Shown: one piece after another, positions 26,623 through 36,745 of the stretch
Layout: every line of letters starts with the position of its first letter
How positions within the stretch are numbered: position 1 is the first letter of the stretch
NCBI GenBank assembly: GCA_004802705.1
Contig: SGPL01000010.1
Location: 79,005 to 143,004 of the forward strand
Direction: 5' to 3'
Source: Bondarzewia mesenterica
Taxonomy: Eukaryota; Basidiomycota; Agaricomycetes; Russulales; Bondarzewiaceae
DNA: 64,000 nucleotides
Notes under the pieces: generated by a model
Database searches by the model: none
What the model was told of the DNA's origin: nothing
Seen by the model: the letters and a program-made list of their open reading frames with translations, nothing else
Made by a program: the position numbers and the translations under genes

Positions 26623-27057
26623 CACACTTGATATGGTCAGTTAAATGTCGCGCGTGTTTTGACGACATCGATCAGGCAGCTCGCCCATGTTTTTCACTTT
26701 GCTCTTCTGTAGTTCACGCTAGCTCGCGGTTGCCAGGGACAGCCTGATACATTGTACCGAAGAAGATTCTTCTAATACCTACCGAGTGACCCAAGTCCGA
26801 TGTACATCAAATTTAATTACCATCGTACCTTGAACCATGAACCATGAGTAGCGGGGAAATTAATGCCTCCCTATTGCTGCAGAAAACCATTACTACTAAC
26901 TGGAGAGTGCGAGTCATGCTAATGCAGTTCCAAGTACACGAAGCCCCAAGAAGCCTGTCGCTGTGAGAATGATCTCACAACAACTCAACGATCTTGGATT
27001 TAGAATGTCGAATAAAAGAATAACCATTGTCATTGGATGTCCGTGCGCCCCACATAA
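26623..27057. other. Convergent 3' region
   Basis: Tail-to-tail DNA between the orphan (+) and the cullin-like gene (-). I looked for a continuation of the cullin on the - strand and found no frame resembling the cullin-homology or neddylation domain. Confidence 0.55.
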
Positions 27058-28194
27058 TCATGTTGAATCCGGAACCAAAAATGTGTCTAGTTGTTTTCGT
27101 AGTGGGTGATCCGGCCGTACCCCGACTACAATCAACACTTTCGCCATCTCCTCAACTACCTGTCGTTTCTCCTGCTCCTCAACGTCACTCGACTCCAACA
27201 GTACCTTTACCGAACGTGCCAGACGCGACTTTGGAGCAGGGCCGCCGCCATCATTGGGTGGTCGCTGGCGCTTCTTCCTCGCTTTCGGTCCTGGTCTGCC
27301 CTTCGGTATCGTCAGCAATGGCTCAATGGCTTCTGTTCGGAACCGTCGGTGTGCAAGGGATGTCAGAGGAACGACGCGGTCGAGCCCGCTCGCAGCCTCC
27401 GCACACGCTTCTGCGAGTGCAAGCCTATCAGGCGGATTCCCCTCGTCATACCCCCACTTCTGGAGCTCTTGTGCACGGCGATGACGGAGTTTCGCGGCAA
27501 TTTTCTCGCGCGTGTCCGCTTCACTTGGCGTCTGTGTGAGCTCTTCAAGTATATCACTGACACCAAGCCAGCCTCTGTCTTCGTCGACCGCACGCTTCAC
27601 ATAGTATCTAGAATGAGCATTGGGAGAAACGGGTCAGAGCCGGTCGATGAATTCGGAGGGGCATATTGAGATCACTGACGACTAATTCACTTACCGATTT
27701 ACGTAGTTGAGAAGACGAGAAATAGCGTGTGCGCCTGAGGAGAAGCGTTTAAAATGCATGATGAGGTGGTGGATGAGTTCAATCTCGTCCAAGGGAGCAC
27801 AGAGGAGGTGCTCTCTTGCCACTTCAGCGAAAAAGCTATCCAGTCGTTTGTATATGTCTGAGCGTAATAAGACTGATTCGGATTGTTGTCGAGGGCGGGG
27901 TGCTGGCGTAGATAAACAAGTAGGAGTAAAAAGAGAATTGGAAAGATTGAGATTAGGAGGATGGGCGGAAGTGAAATAGTTGTAGACGGCAGTGTGAATT
28001 CCCATATGATAAGTGACGTCTATCGCAGGAGGTTTGTCGAGATTGCTTGTGGGGGCACGGAGGATGTGATCGAGAGCGGGTTCGAGGTATCCCCATAACG
28101 CGGGCAAAGAAGAGGCAGGGTTCGCACTGCTTGTCGGCGGATTGAGAGGTGATTTGGGTGCAAGAGACGAGGATGGCAAAAAGTCTTCTGGCAT
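27058..28194 (-). CDS. Cullin-like protein, N-terminal cullin repeats only
   Basis: Two exons (28194-27695 and 27607-27058) encode 349 residues. The first exon reads like a cullin N-terminal domain: LWGYLEPALDHIL, TYHMGIHTAVYNYFTSA, RSDIYKRLDSFFAEV, ELIHHLIMHFKRFSSGAHAI. Across the intron it gives LLNYVNRYYVKR, the conserved YLNRYYVKR cullin motif. After GWLGVSDILEELTQ the likeness fades into an Ala/Leu-rich segment, then a basic nuclear-localisation-like patch (KGRPGPKARKKRQRPP) and a charged helical end. The cullin-homology domain, the RBX1-binding region and the neddylation lysine are absent; full cullins have about 750-800 residues. It therefore cannot be a normal E3 scaffold. The BTB-domain gene lies 386 bp upstream on the same strand. 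The ATG at 28194 is the first in frame. Confidence 0.82.
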
Positions 28195-28536
28195 TGACAC
28201 AGGAGATTAAGGTGACTGTTTGACCGTAAAACTGAGCGGGGCTGGTGACCGTACTGTACTAGGCGATGGTGGGGACTAGATACTATTTAGACATTTGGCT
28301 TTCTCGAATAAGCAACCGAATAAGCTTGGCCTATGGCGCCTAAAGCTCAGCTTGAAGCCCAATGGCAGTCCTTCAGAAGTCCAAGAATTGGATCATCTTC
28401 ATTAGATCTGGCGTAACTATCTGGGCATAATGGGTAAATAGGACAGGGGATTTTTGTATGAAAAATGTGGAAAGATGCACTACACTAGCAATATCTGCGT
28501 AGTAGATAGGTTCCGGAATACAAGATACATAAAGTC

Positions 28537-28549
28537 ATATATATATATA
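28537..28549. repeat. Short (AT)n microsatellite
   Basis: A 13-nt alternating AT run in the gap between the BTB gene stop and the cullin-like start. Confidence 0.8.
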
Positions 28550-28580
28550 CAGATGAACCAACAAATATGATGAAGAAAAT

Positions 28581-31234
28581 TTAAACAATACCAAGCATGA
28601 TGGTCACCCTTAAGCTAACCTCCTTCTTACTCGGCATGGTAGCCGCCAGGCCTTCCTCAACACCAACCTCCAAATATTCTTCCGTCCTCAAGGAGCTGCT
28701 CTTCCACCCCCAGCTCTGGCTTACTTTGAACACATCTGGTGAGCTGGTGAAGCGAGTCAAGGAAGAGCCCGTCGCACTCGCGCACGAGATGGTGAAATAC
28801 GCAGTCACAGCGGGACGGGGATCGCGATAAGGTTGGGCGGGCGCGAAGGGGGAAGCAGTATAGGGAAGCGAGTACGTGGGGGTCGACGATGCCATAGGAG
28901 ATGCCGTCGGCGTTGTAGAGCGAACGGGAGATAATGCAGGAAGCACGGCACGTGGATGATTAACGTTAGGAGTTGAGACAGACGGGCGGATGGTGGCAGG
29001 AGAAGAAGGACTGCGCCCATGTGCCTTGGCGCTGGACTCCGAGCGTCGCGAGTCGAAAGGCGCAGATGCTGGTGGAATAGGGTCGATATTTGACTGACGG
29101 TGAAGATACACACCGAGCTGTATGCCTTTCTTCCGCACCAGCTGCACGTACACGTTGAATAAGCTGCCTGCGTACCAGATGGTCCGGGAATGCAGCCGAG
29201 ATTTCTCCCGGAGCGCTTCGACATCCCAGAACTCGACTGCGAAACGGAAGGGAGGATAGGGCGAAAATCGCGGTATCTGACCGGTCGAAACCGATTCTGC
29301 GCACTCAGCGGCAATGGCGCGGTCATTTTTCAAGCCAAAGAAAGCCGACTTAGATGTGTCAGCAAATTTGATGCGTCTGCCGCCCGAGAGGAGGTCGAAA
29401 AGTTCGTCCATTGATGCGCCCTCAATGCCGGTACTATCGCCGATACGCAAGGATGAGTCCGAAGGAATGCGCCAGTACGGCTGAGTTTTTTCAATGCCTT
29501 GGGATAAAGAGGATATCTTAGCAAGGATATCGGATTGTAGGATCGTGATGCCGAGATCGTCCCGGTTATTAGGCCCTCCAGGTGAAGAAGGCGGAGAGGA
29601 AGGCGAACGCGCCATGACAATGTGTCGCAAAAGGGATTGGCTCCAGTGAGCAGACTGTATAATATGGATCGGAACATAGGTTCGTCCGGTTGTCGGAGAA
29701 ATATCTTGAGAAATATAGACGAGATCGTCAAGCAACTGAATGAACGGTATGAGCGCAAAATCACAAATACAGAATAAAATCCACATGCCATATTAGCGTA
29801 GTAAATTCCATCGGCGAACATCTTCGTAAACTCTGCCTCTTCCTCCCCATCAGTGCCTTCGCTCCTCCTCATCTCCACAATTGTCGTTGCCAGATCATAG
29901 CGCCCTCTCTCGTCCTTGACGAAAAGAGAGTCGGACGACAAGACTGCGCGCACCCATTGTGCGTTCAACCCGCCTTTACGCCATATTACAGGCACAACCG
30001 GTACAGGCGGAGCATTGAAATCTTTGCCAATATAATCCCAGCTTGAGGGCATAGTAGAACGACGGCCAAAAGGTTGATTGGACGATGATACCGATGACTC
30101 CGAGGCGCCTTTGTGGCCATCGATAGCCTGCTGTTCGTATGACAACATGTCTGCGCCCCAGCGGGCGAGCCAGCATGTGGCAGCCTCTCCGATCTTGTCT
30201 GATACGGAGCCGTAATAGAAATACAGGTCATGGGCATGGCCCTCCATGGAGCCTGAGTTACCACCGTCTGAGTCTGAGGACGCATCGGCTGGATCTTCCT
30301 TCTTGGCTTGGAATTCCTCTTCAACCTGAGATATCTCCGCCATGGGCTTGTCAGTGGTGACTTCTTCTTCGGTGGAAAAGGATCGGAGACTCTGAGTCAT
30401 GCTCTCGGCAGGTTCAGACTTAAAGTGCTGGGCTACATGTTCGAGGCCTACGGCAGCATCAAAATCACCTGCTTGCGAAGGGCCGATACCCTTGCCCATG
30501 GCAAAATCAAGGTATGGCACTACAGTCAATGGGCCCACGGAGGTTAAGATGGATGTCAGAGCTTGAGACGCGACGGAAGGCACTGCCAGATATATAGCGG
30601 TAGCGAGCAGGGACATAAGGAAGCGGGGAGAGGCTAATTGGTGACCTGCAGGGATATTTGCGCGGGGCAAAGATATCGGGAATGACGGCGTCAAAGGCTG
30701 AGTAGGAGTCGGTATAATCGAACCGACAAAGAGCTGGGGACCACCGCCATAGAGTCGTGCGATGCAATACCTAGAAATGTTCAGCGCACCCGTCTACCAC
30801 CTGGTATAAGATCGAGTATTATACGCACTCAAATGCTATATAATCAACGTGTTCGGACATTGGACTCCTCAATCTACACGGTATCGAACGACAGGTAATG
30901 ACATACCGGCACGAGTAATATTTCTGTCCTCAAAAACAACATCAATTTGATCGGGATGCTCCTGCAAGGCGTTGGTCTTGTTCGCAGACTCCACGAATCC
31001 GCCAGTGAAGAGCGAACGGAAGAAACCCTAGTTCACAACAGCGCTCAACACAGATTGCCATATATCATTTTCAATACTATCGCTCACAGCCTGGATCAGG
31101 ACGACACGGTGAAGTCTGTATAAGGCCCTCCATGTGCCAGTGATATTCAACGCGACATCGGAAGCTTTTCCCTCCAAAAATGAACTATAAATGTGCGCTT
31201 GAATGTCTGAAGTGGTTGGGCTAGGTGAAGTCAT
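28581..31234 (-). CDS. BTB/POZ-domain protein
   Basis: From the ATG at 31234 the protein opens with a BTB domain: IQAHIYSSFLEGKASDVAL, GTWRALYRLHRVVLIQA, then across an intron GFFRSLFTGGFVESA and an IDVVFEDRNIT segment, followed by FEYCIARLYGGGPQLFVGS. A long region continues with PRFLMSLLATAIYLAVPSVA and LTSILTSVGPLTVVPYLDFA (a BACK-like helical region), an acidic linker, WDYIGKDFNAPPVPVVPVIW, WVRAVLSSDSLFVKDERGRY and, in the last exons, PPFRFAVEFWDVEALREKSR and FNVYVQLVRKKGIQLGVYLH. The layout resembles fungal germ-cell-less-like BTB proteins. BTB domains commonly recruit CUL3, which makes the neighbouring cullin-like gene notable. The C-terminal Ser/Pro linker is poorly conserved in type. 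Ends RVTIMLGIV. Confidence 0.82.
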
Positions 31235-31437
31235 GTAGTCGGGATGGTTTCGCTAGGTATGAGGACAGGGCGAGAACGGGATACACTGTTCCAGTGGTGG
31301 GGTGTCACTGGGAGGAGAGGTACATCCTATATGTTGGGCTGGACGACACTACGTACGTACTTGTGATGGTCTAGGAGAAGCCGAGCCCAGATATAGTATT
31401 CAGGGCGGCCCGCATCCCGGCCCTACGCTCCTTCACC
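31235..31437. promoter_or_regulatory. Short divergent promoter BTB gene / TRS31
   Basis: Only 203 bp separate the two start codons, so both promoters and 5' UTRs must fit here. A direct ACGT repeat (TACGTACGTAC) near 31350-31360 is the only simple motif I see. Confidence 0.5.
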
Positions 31438-32319
31438 ATGTCCCACTACGCTCAACCTCATCCCAGATTCTCTGTCCTCTCCTCTTCCTCTCTTTCTTCA
31501 GCAGAGCTCCTTTCTCCGACAACGAGCTCAACTCGTTTCTCTCTTCCCTCAGCACCATCCATCACTACCACCATCGGCACCCCGAAACCGTTATCCAGAC
31601 CCAACATCTATGACAGACCGTTGAATAAGACACGGACGGCGGAGGTCTCATCTTCCGCCTTTGCCTTTCTATTCTCTGAGGTCGTTCAGTATACACAAAA
31701 GCGTGTCAGTGGAATTAACGACCTTGAACGCCGGTGAGTTCAAGTGGACACCTTTGATGCATTTTCTCTGCTCACGTCTACAGCCTCAACACACTTGGTT
31801 ACCGACTTGGCACACGAGTGCTTGAGCTCATGGTATGGCGAGCTGAATCTACATCAAAAACACCCAAACGGGAGATTCGTTTCCTGCCTGCACTCATGTC
31901 GATTCATACCAATGTATGGAGAGCCGTATTCGGTAAGCCGGCTGATGCGATCGAGAAGAGCGTCGAGAATGAGGACGAGTGTACGTTTATGTATCTTGTC
32001 CTCTGTTTTATCTAACAAACACTGTAGACATGATCATCGACAATGACCCCATTATCACCCGCAACATCTCCGTCCCTCGCGACATGAGCCAACTCAGCTG
32101 TTCATCATTCACTGCCGGAATCGTAGAGGCAGTCCTTGACGGACTAGGATTCGTGAGTCGGTATATTGGAATTGTCTCGAACTCATGCTGATTTTGCCTT
32201 GCTTGGAGCCTGCCCGTGTGACTGCGCACAACACTCCAAATGACCTGTACCCTTCACGGACCACCATTCTGATCAAACTAGAGAAGAGCGTGCTAGAACG
32301 TGAGGAATTGTTCAAGTAG
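31438..32319 (+). CDS. TRS31: TRAPP complex subunit Trs31 (TRAPPC5)
   Basis: This is a Bet3-family subunit of the TRAPP Rab-GEF complexes at ER-Golgi and Golgi. After a Ser/Pro-rich leader (about 60 residues, longer than in yeast or animals) comes NIYDRPLNKTRTAEVSSSAF, AFLFSEVVQYTQKRVSGI and, across intron 1, LERRLNTLGYRLGTRVLELM. Exon 3 gives LPALMSIHTNVWRAVFGKPA; exon 4 YMIIDNDPIITRNISVPRDM and LSCSSFTAGIVEAVLDGLGF, with the conserved Cys of the Bet3 fold region; the last exon PARVTAHNTPNDLYPSRT and ends REELFK. All three introns keep frame (split codons R, Y, none). Family assignment is secure. Confidence 0.95.
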
Positions 32320-32571
32320 ATGTATTATGCACTGTAGCATTCGGTTGTCCGACGGATTCACTGACTGATTGGGAGATTTTCTGTGAGATTGAGTAGCTCG
32401 CTGATTGGTGGCTAACTTGCCTACTTACTGCCGGCGAACAACTTGTTATCTTATCTAGGCACAGTAGTCCCCGTTCAAGTATTTAATTGCTGCATACCCG
32501 CCGAATCATACCTTTTTGTCGTCCGCAGAGCTGATTCTTTTCGCTAAATACCTTGACATCAACGCATTACA

Positions 32572-33663
32572 ATGGCAACGATATATCGCCTGAACATCGC
32601 ACCACCGTTGATGAATAGCTCTTGTGCATGGTCGTCCGAATTGCACGAGCTGCAGGAGCTGTTCAACTCCCCTCATACAGGAGCCGTGACCACTAGAACA
32701 GCAACGCTGACAGGGTATGGACAGACCTCAGCGAACACGGTGAGCAACGAATCCCTTTAATAGGCCCACGGCTATCATTTGACGAAGGCAACATCGTTCT
32801 AAGGTAGTGTTCACCAATGAGACTCAATCCTCATTGAACTCCTTTGGCTATTCACCGCATCCGCTCTCGACCTATATCGATAATGTCCGCACAATTCTCG
32901 CCAATGCCCCCGAAGGCTCTGTGAAACCAGTCATCTTCAGCATCACGTCCTCCTCTCCCTCCTCTCTTGCCTCTATGATGGATGCCATCCAGAATTTCCG
33001 CACGGAAGTCCACGATTCCGAAGGCCCAACATCGCGCGTTGCCGTCGAGCTTAACACTAGCTGTCCAAACATCAGGGCTCGCCCCCACCCGCCTACAGCT
33101 TCTCTCTGCTGTCCCCGATACTAAAAGTCCTTGCGTCATATTTCTGGAACGACACGACCCTTGTAATCGGACTCAAACTGGCGCCTTACGTCTATTCAAC
33201 GCAGTTTGAGGATATTGTCAAGGCCGTAGCTTCCTTTTCGCGACCAGATCCCAAGGATGTGTCTCGCCGGGTTAACCCCTTTGCATTCTTCACATCGACG
33301 AATACTCTCGGGAACTCGCTTTTGTTCTTCGAGCAGACATTCAACCCGAAGACTATTGAGAAGTCCGAGGGGTATGTGAATGCAGACGCGAGCTCGTTTT
33401 CCCTCCCGACGATATTGGGGGGTCTGGCGGGCGAAGCGATCCATCCGTTGTCCCTCGGAAATGTGCGTTCTCTCACGCAGCTTCTCCATGCGCACGAAGA
33501 TGAGTCAATGCGTGCGATATCCGTCATCGGGGTCGGAGGCGTTACTACAAATCAAGCGCACAGACGGATGCGTAGCGCTGGGGCGAAGGTCGTTGCATGT
33601 GCGACTCTGCTTGGCAGAGAGGGTGTCAGGGCTTTTGAAATTCTGTCGATCGAGAATGAATGA
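32572..33663 (+). CDS. Dihydroorotate dehydrogenase-like protein (class 1A-like), apparent frameshift
   Basis: FMN-dependent dihydroorotate dehydrogenases make orotate in pyrimidine synthesis. Exon 1 gives NIAPPLMNSSCAWSSELHEL and TGAVTTRTATLTGYGQTS; exon 2 starts VVFTNETQSSLNSFGYSPHP and reaches VELNTSCPNI, the class 1 active-site motif with its Cys. The frame then breaks. Everything downstream (GSPPPAYSFSLLSPILKVLA, IGLKLAPYVYST, VNPFAFFTSTNTLG, IGVGGVTTNQAH, GAKVVACATLLGREGVRAFE) lies in the -1 frame from about 33076. No intron of plausible size bridges it. It therefore looks like a lost base in the GGG at 33075-33077 (sequence error or mutation). The flavin-site Lys of the TKSAT motif is Arg here (TRTAT), so even a repaired gene is a divergent paralogue. 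The C-terminal extension of yeast Ura1 is missing. Confidence 0.8.
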
Positions 33664-35343
33664 ATTTGCTTAAGAGAAGCATTGTGAATACATACAATGG
33701 GTACGTGCCGGATCTCAAAATTTCAACGTATTTATAACGGTATATGCATCACCAGGGATAATAACATTATAAAGCGGGTGGCGAATAGTGAGTACTTCTC
33801 TGTACAACATCGGAGCGGCTTTTGCAACTGTGCGCTTCGATTCAACAAATATGACCAGATGTGTAATTCTCAACCGCCAGGCAATTGAGCAATCGATACG
33901 ACATCAATTGATCTTGGTATTGGGGACGCAGGGCGGTCGAAGGCCGAGGAGAACCAGAGAATTGCGATCACAAGAAGGTATGTAATTGAAGAATTGGGGC
34001 GACGAAGGAATTCAACAGAGGTTGTGAAATTCCAAATTTGACGTCCTGGAAAACGTCTGCAGATGCCCGCGGTTATAGATTGTTAGAAGCGGGCATGCAT
34101 GTAGGCAGTGACTATATGTGGAACCGGTGCCTTCTGCGCCGTATCGAACTTATAACGGCTCGATTCTATTCTGCTCAACATCAGCGACCAAGGAGACACC
34201 GATCTTGAAACTTCCTGTCTGATGACATTCTTATTTCGCTTCACACCCCCTGGGTCAACGTCGTCGACGAATCCAGGCCCACTCAAACGCACCCGGGAGG
34301 GAGGTTGAGCGCATTCGGCGGATGCGATCAGGGATCAGAAGACACAAACACGGTTGGAAGGGAGGGAGCGGCGCAGATGCCCACAGTCCAACGATGGGCC
34401 CCGCTCGCCCACCGCCGGGGACCAGCACGACCACCCCGCAGCGCTGAGCATCAAGTCCATCGCAGCGGATGGCTATTATCCCTTGGACCGTCAAAAAAGA
34501 ATTAAAAAAAACCTCTAAATAAGTAAAAGGTAAATAGACCCAATATGTGAGGGTCTGATCCGTCCCGAATCCCCGCGCGATGTCGACGCCAGACTGAGAA
34601 AGAAAGAAAGAACAGGCCCGAGCCCCTCGCACTGCCTCCGAGGCGCCTGGTGCACGGGATGGGTCAGCCCGCCTCCGGGCAGCTGCCCTGCTGGCGGTAA
34701 GATATGACAGTTATTCATGAAGCCCAGTCGGCGAGCTCCAACCTGAGGATCCTTTCAAACGAGTTGTGAGTGAGTGCGATGGTGCTGGAATGACAGGAAG
34801 GAGATGACAGACGACATCCAAGCGCGAACGAACGGGTATTCGCATCGACCGATGCACGACGCACGACCGTTGTCGGTGCAAGTCCTACGGTAGTGGCTTT
34901 CTGTGAGGCTCGACGGGAAATAGCACGCGACGCTTTCATTCGACGGAGATCCTGCGGGGGGCAGCGGTCGTCGCTGTTGTAGCACGGTCATGGAGGTCAA
35001 CGTCAACATATTGCTCCGAAAGTTGGGGCTGGTTGCACTAGAAGTTGGCGGCGAGTGCACTCCTGTGTTGAGGGCATTTCGACTCAGAGGAGATCGACCA
35101 TGATATTCGTCGCAGATGCAGATTGTGATGTGCAACGATGGCGTGTGACCGTTTATGAGCGATTGCATCCAATCCGCACACAATTCGTGTCACAGCAGAT
35201 ACTCGAGAGATATTAAAGCTTACAGTGGAAGCGAGTGGCATCATAAAGTTATATTTGGTGACTCGTTTGGTACACATTTTGCTTTGGTGAGGAGACTCAG
35301 TGTGGCCCGAGCCAGGAAACAACTGACATTATAAATACCTGAA
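33664..35343. other. Gene-poor region with GC-rich segment
   Basis: About 1.7 kb without a recognisable gene. The part from about 34250 to 34730 is GC-rich and hairpin-prone, with several short open frames on the - strand that carry no motif. A run of eight A at 34504-34511 would be a T8 stretch on the - strand. Confidence 0.45.
34669..34697. repeat. Compound GC-rich inverted repeat
   Basis: CCGCC (34669-34673) and GGCGG (34693-34697) enclose the perfect 12-bp palindrome GGGCAGCTGCCC (34677-34688). This can form a hairpin or cruciform on either strand. Confidence 0.8.
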
Positions 35344-35853
35344 TCAGATCCAGTCCATGTTTCCTCCTCCACAAATTTCGATATTGCGTTTGGTAAAAAT
35401 CCCCCCACTCCAGCAGTCTGTCTGAAACACGAATGGTTCCGCAGGCCCTCGAGCGCCCGCCGTCCAGCTCGGCGCCTTCTCATGGTGTTTCTCTGTAAAG
35501 GCGATGAATTCTTCTCGGCTCAAAGTCTGCCTGAGGTACGTCGCGTAAGGGTTAGTCACGCCATCGTTGCCCATCCTCAGCAACCCCAGATCGTTGCGTT
35601 CATTGAAGCAAATGGCCATAGTCTCCGCAAAGCCTGCGAGAACAGCGTACCGCACGGGATCGGGATCTCTTGGGTCAGGTATGTCTTCAACCTTCCATGA
35701 TACCTGATCCCAGAAGTACTGCGTCTCATACCCAACTTGGAGTGGCCGACCAATTGATGCCCATTCGTATATGCGGTATAAGCAGCGCAGAGAAGTGTCG
35801 CGGAGATAGAAAGGCCATATATAGCGTGACTCTGGCAAACCAGCGTAATCCAT
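35344..35853 (-). CDS. Uncharacterised Agaricomycete-type protein
   Basis: A single exon of 169 residues from the ATG at 35853 (MDYAGLPESRYIWPFYLRDT). It continues SLRCLYRIYEWASIGRPLQV, then WDQVSWKVEDIPDPRDPDPV and RYAVLAGFAETMAICFNERN, and ends GGGNMDWI. The PDPRDPDPVRYAVLA-type segment resembles proteins I associate with Agaricomycete genomes and with no known function. No catalytic motif or membrane span is evident in this form. An upstream in-frame ATG at 36015 would add 54 residues that start with a hydrophobic, Arg-containing stretch (MLVAWISPFRVISRS, LLLQLLRPYPFFFPL), which could be a membrane anchor or simply translated 5' UTR. I prefer the shorter start because the recognisable part begins there. 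Confidence 0.6.
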   Translation of the reverse strand: MDYAGLPESRYIWPFYLRDTSLRCLYRIYEWASIGRPLQVGYETQYFWDQVSWKVEDIPDPRDPDPVRYAVLAGFAETMAICFNERNDLGLLRMGNDGVTNPYATYLRQTLSREEFIAFTEKHHEKAPSWTAGARGPAEPFVFQTDCWSGGIFTKRNIEICGGGNMDWI

Positions 35854-36015
35854 CCTCTGCTGCACGATGGAGGGATTTGATATAATGGATGTGGGTGAAA
35901 GCGGCGCAGGGAGGGGGAAGAAGAAAGGATATGGGCGAAGCAGCTGCAGAAGCAATCGGCACGGATGTGGACTGCGAGAGATGACTCGGAAGGGCGAAAT
36001 CCATGCAACTAACAT

Positions 36016-36394
36016 CGCCGAGCGAAGACGTGAAGTGCGGGAGATGTAGGAAAAAAAAACGATAACGAGTTGTGAGAATGCACACAAATTTCGCTGAATA
36101 GGAGGTCATGGCTGTCGCTAAATGCCCAGTTAGATCGAGCTGGTTGCAACAATAATCCGAGAACCTACCTAACTTTCGATAGCAGGCAAGCAAGGAAACG
36201 CAGGACATGGTGGTAAGATTCAAGACAGAAATGGAGTTCGAATGCGACCAGCGCAACTGTTAAGTTTAACAATACAGTAGTTTGCGTGCGCCACGAAAGC
36301 GAACTGCATTCTATGTCGATATTGTATTCCTGTTCCTGTTGAGGGTTGGTCGAGGACAGGTTTACCTCTGTTTACCTTTGATAATTCAACGTTA
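36016..36394. other. Intergenic, no gene seen
   Basis: Upstream DNA of the orphan on - and of the nucleotidyltransferase gene on +. No coding exon or RNA gene is recognised. Confidence 0.4.
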
Positions 36395-36402
36395 TGACGT
36401 CA
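36395..36402. promoter_or_regulatory. CRE/ATF-type palindrome TGACGTCA
   Basis: A perfect 8-bp CRE core lies about 340 bp upstream of the nucleotidyltransferase-like gene. Known bZIP factors of the ATF/CREB class bind this core; its use here is inferred. Confidence 0.45.
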
Positions 36403-36699
36403 CTTGATGGGCATCACGGCGCACGCTCACCTACGCTCACGTTCTCCTCCGTCAACGTTGTTGTCGGCGTTTCGGGTAACTGGACAACTTTTGCTTGCTG
36501 TCATCTGTTTTTAACTCTTTCTCGTTGAAACGTGACGTCGAGTGGTAGGTTCCTGTTTGATGCTATTGTTCATCTAGGTCATGAGGCTGCGCTATCAGTC
36601 CGTTTTTTTCTTTCCTTTATCCTGCTTTCGCTCAACGATTGATGTTATCTTTGATCTAATCGATTGTGCTGCATGGAATACGAGGAGATTGCGAGAAAG

Positions 36700-36707
36700 T
36701 ATAAAAG
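36700..36707 (+). promoter_or_regulatory. TATA box TATAAAAG
   Basis: A canonical TATA box 46 bp upstream of the ATG at 36746, one of the few clear ones in this window. Confidence 0.6.
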
Positions 36708-36745
36708 GCGACCTTTCATAATGTAACTGCATCCCAACATCCGCC

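Noticed and set aside
28537..28549. AT run as a regulatory or mobile-element end
   Set aside because: No flanking duplication or inverted terminal repeat; a simple microsatellite is sufficient explanation.
33050..33076. A 32-nt or 38-nt intron to explain the DHODH frame change
   Set aside because: Shorter than the introns seen elsewhere in the window, and it would remove the catalytic SCPN motif; a lost base is simpler.
34255..34632. 125-codon frame on - strand
   Set aside because: It runs through the GC-rich hairpin segment and the T8 stretch, lacks a convincing start and has no recognisable domain.
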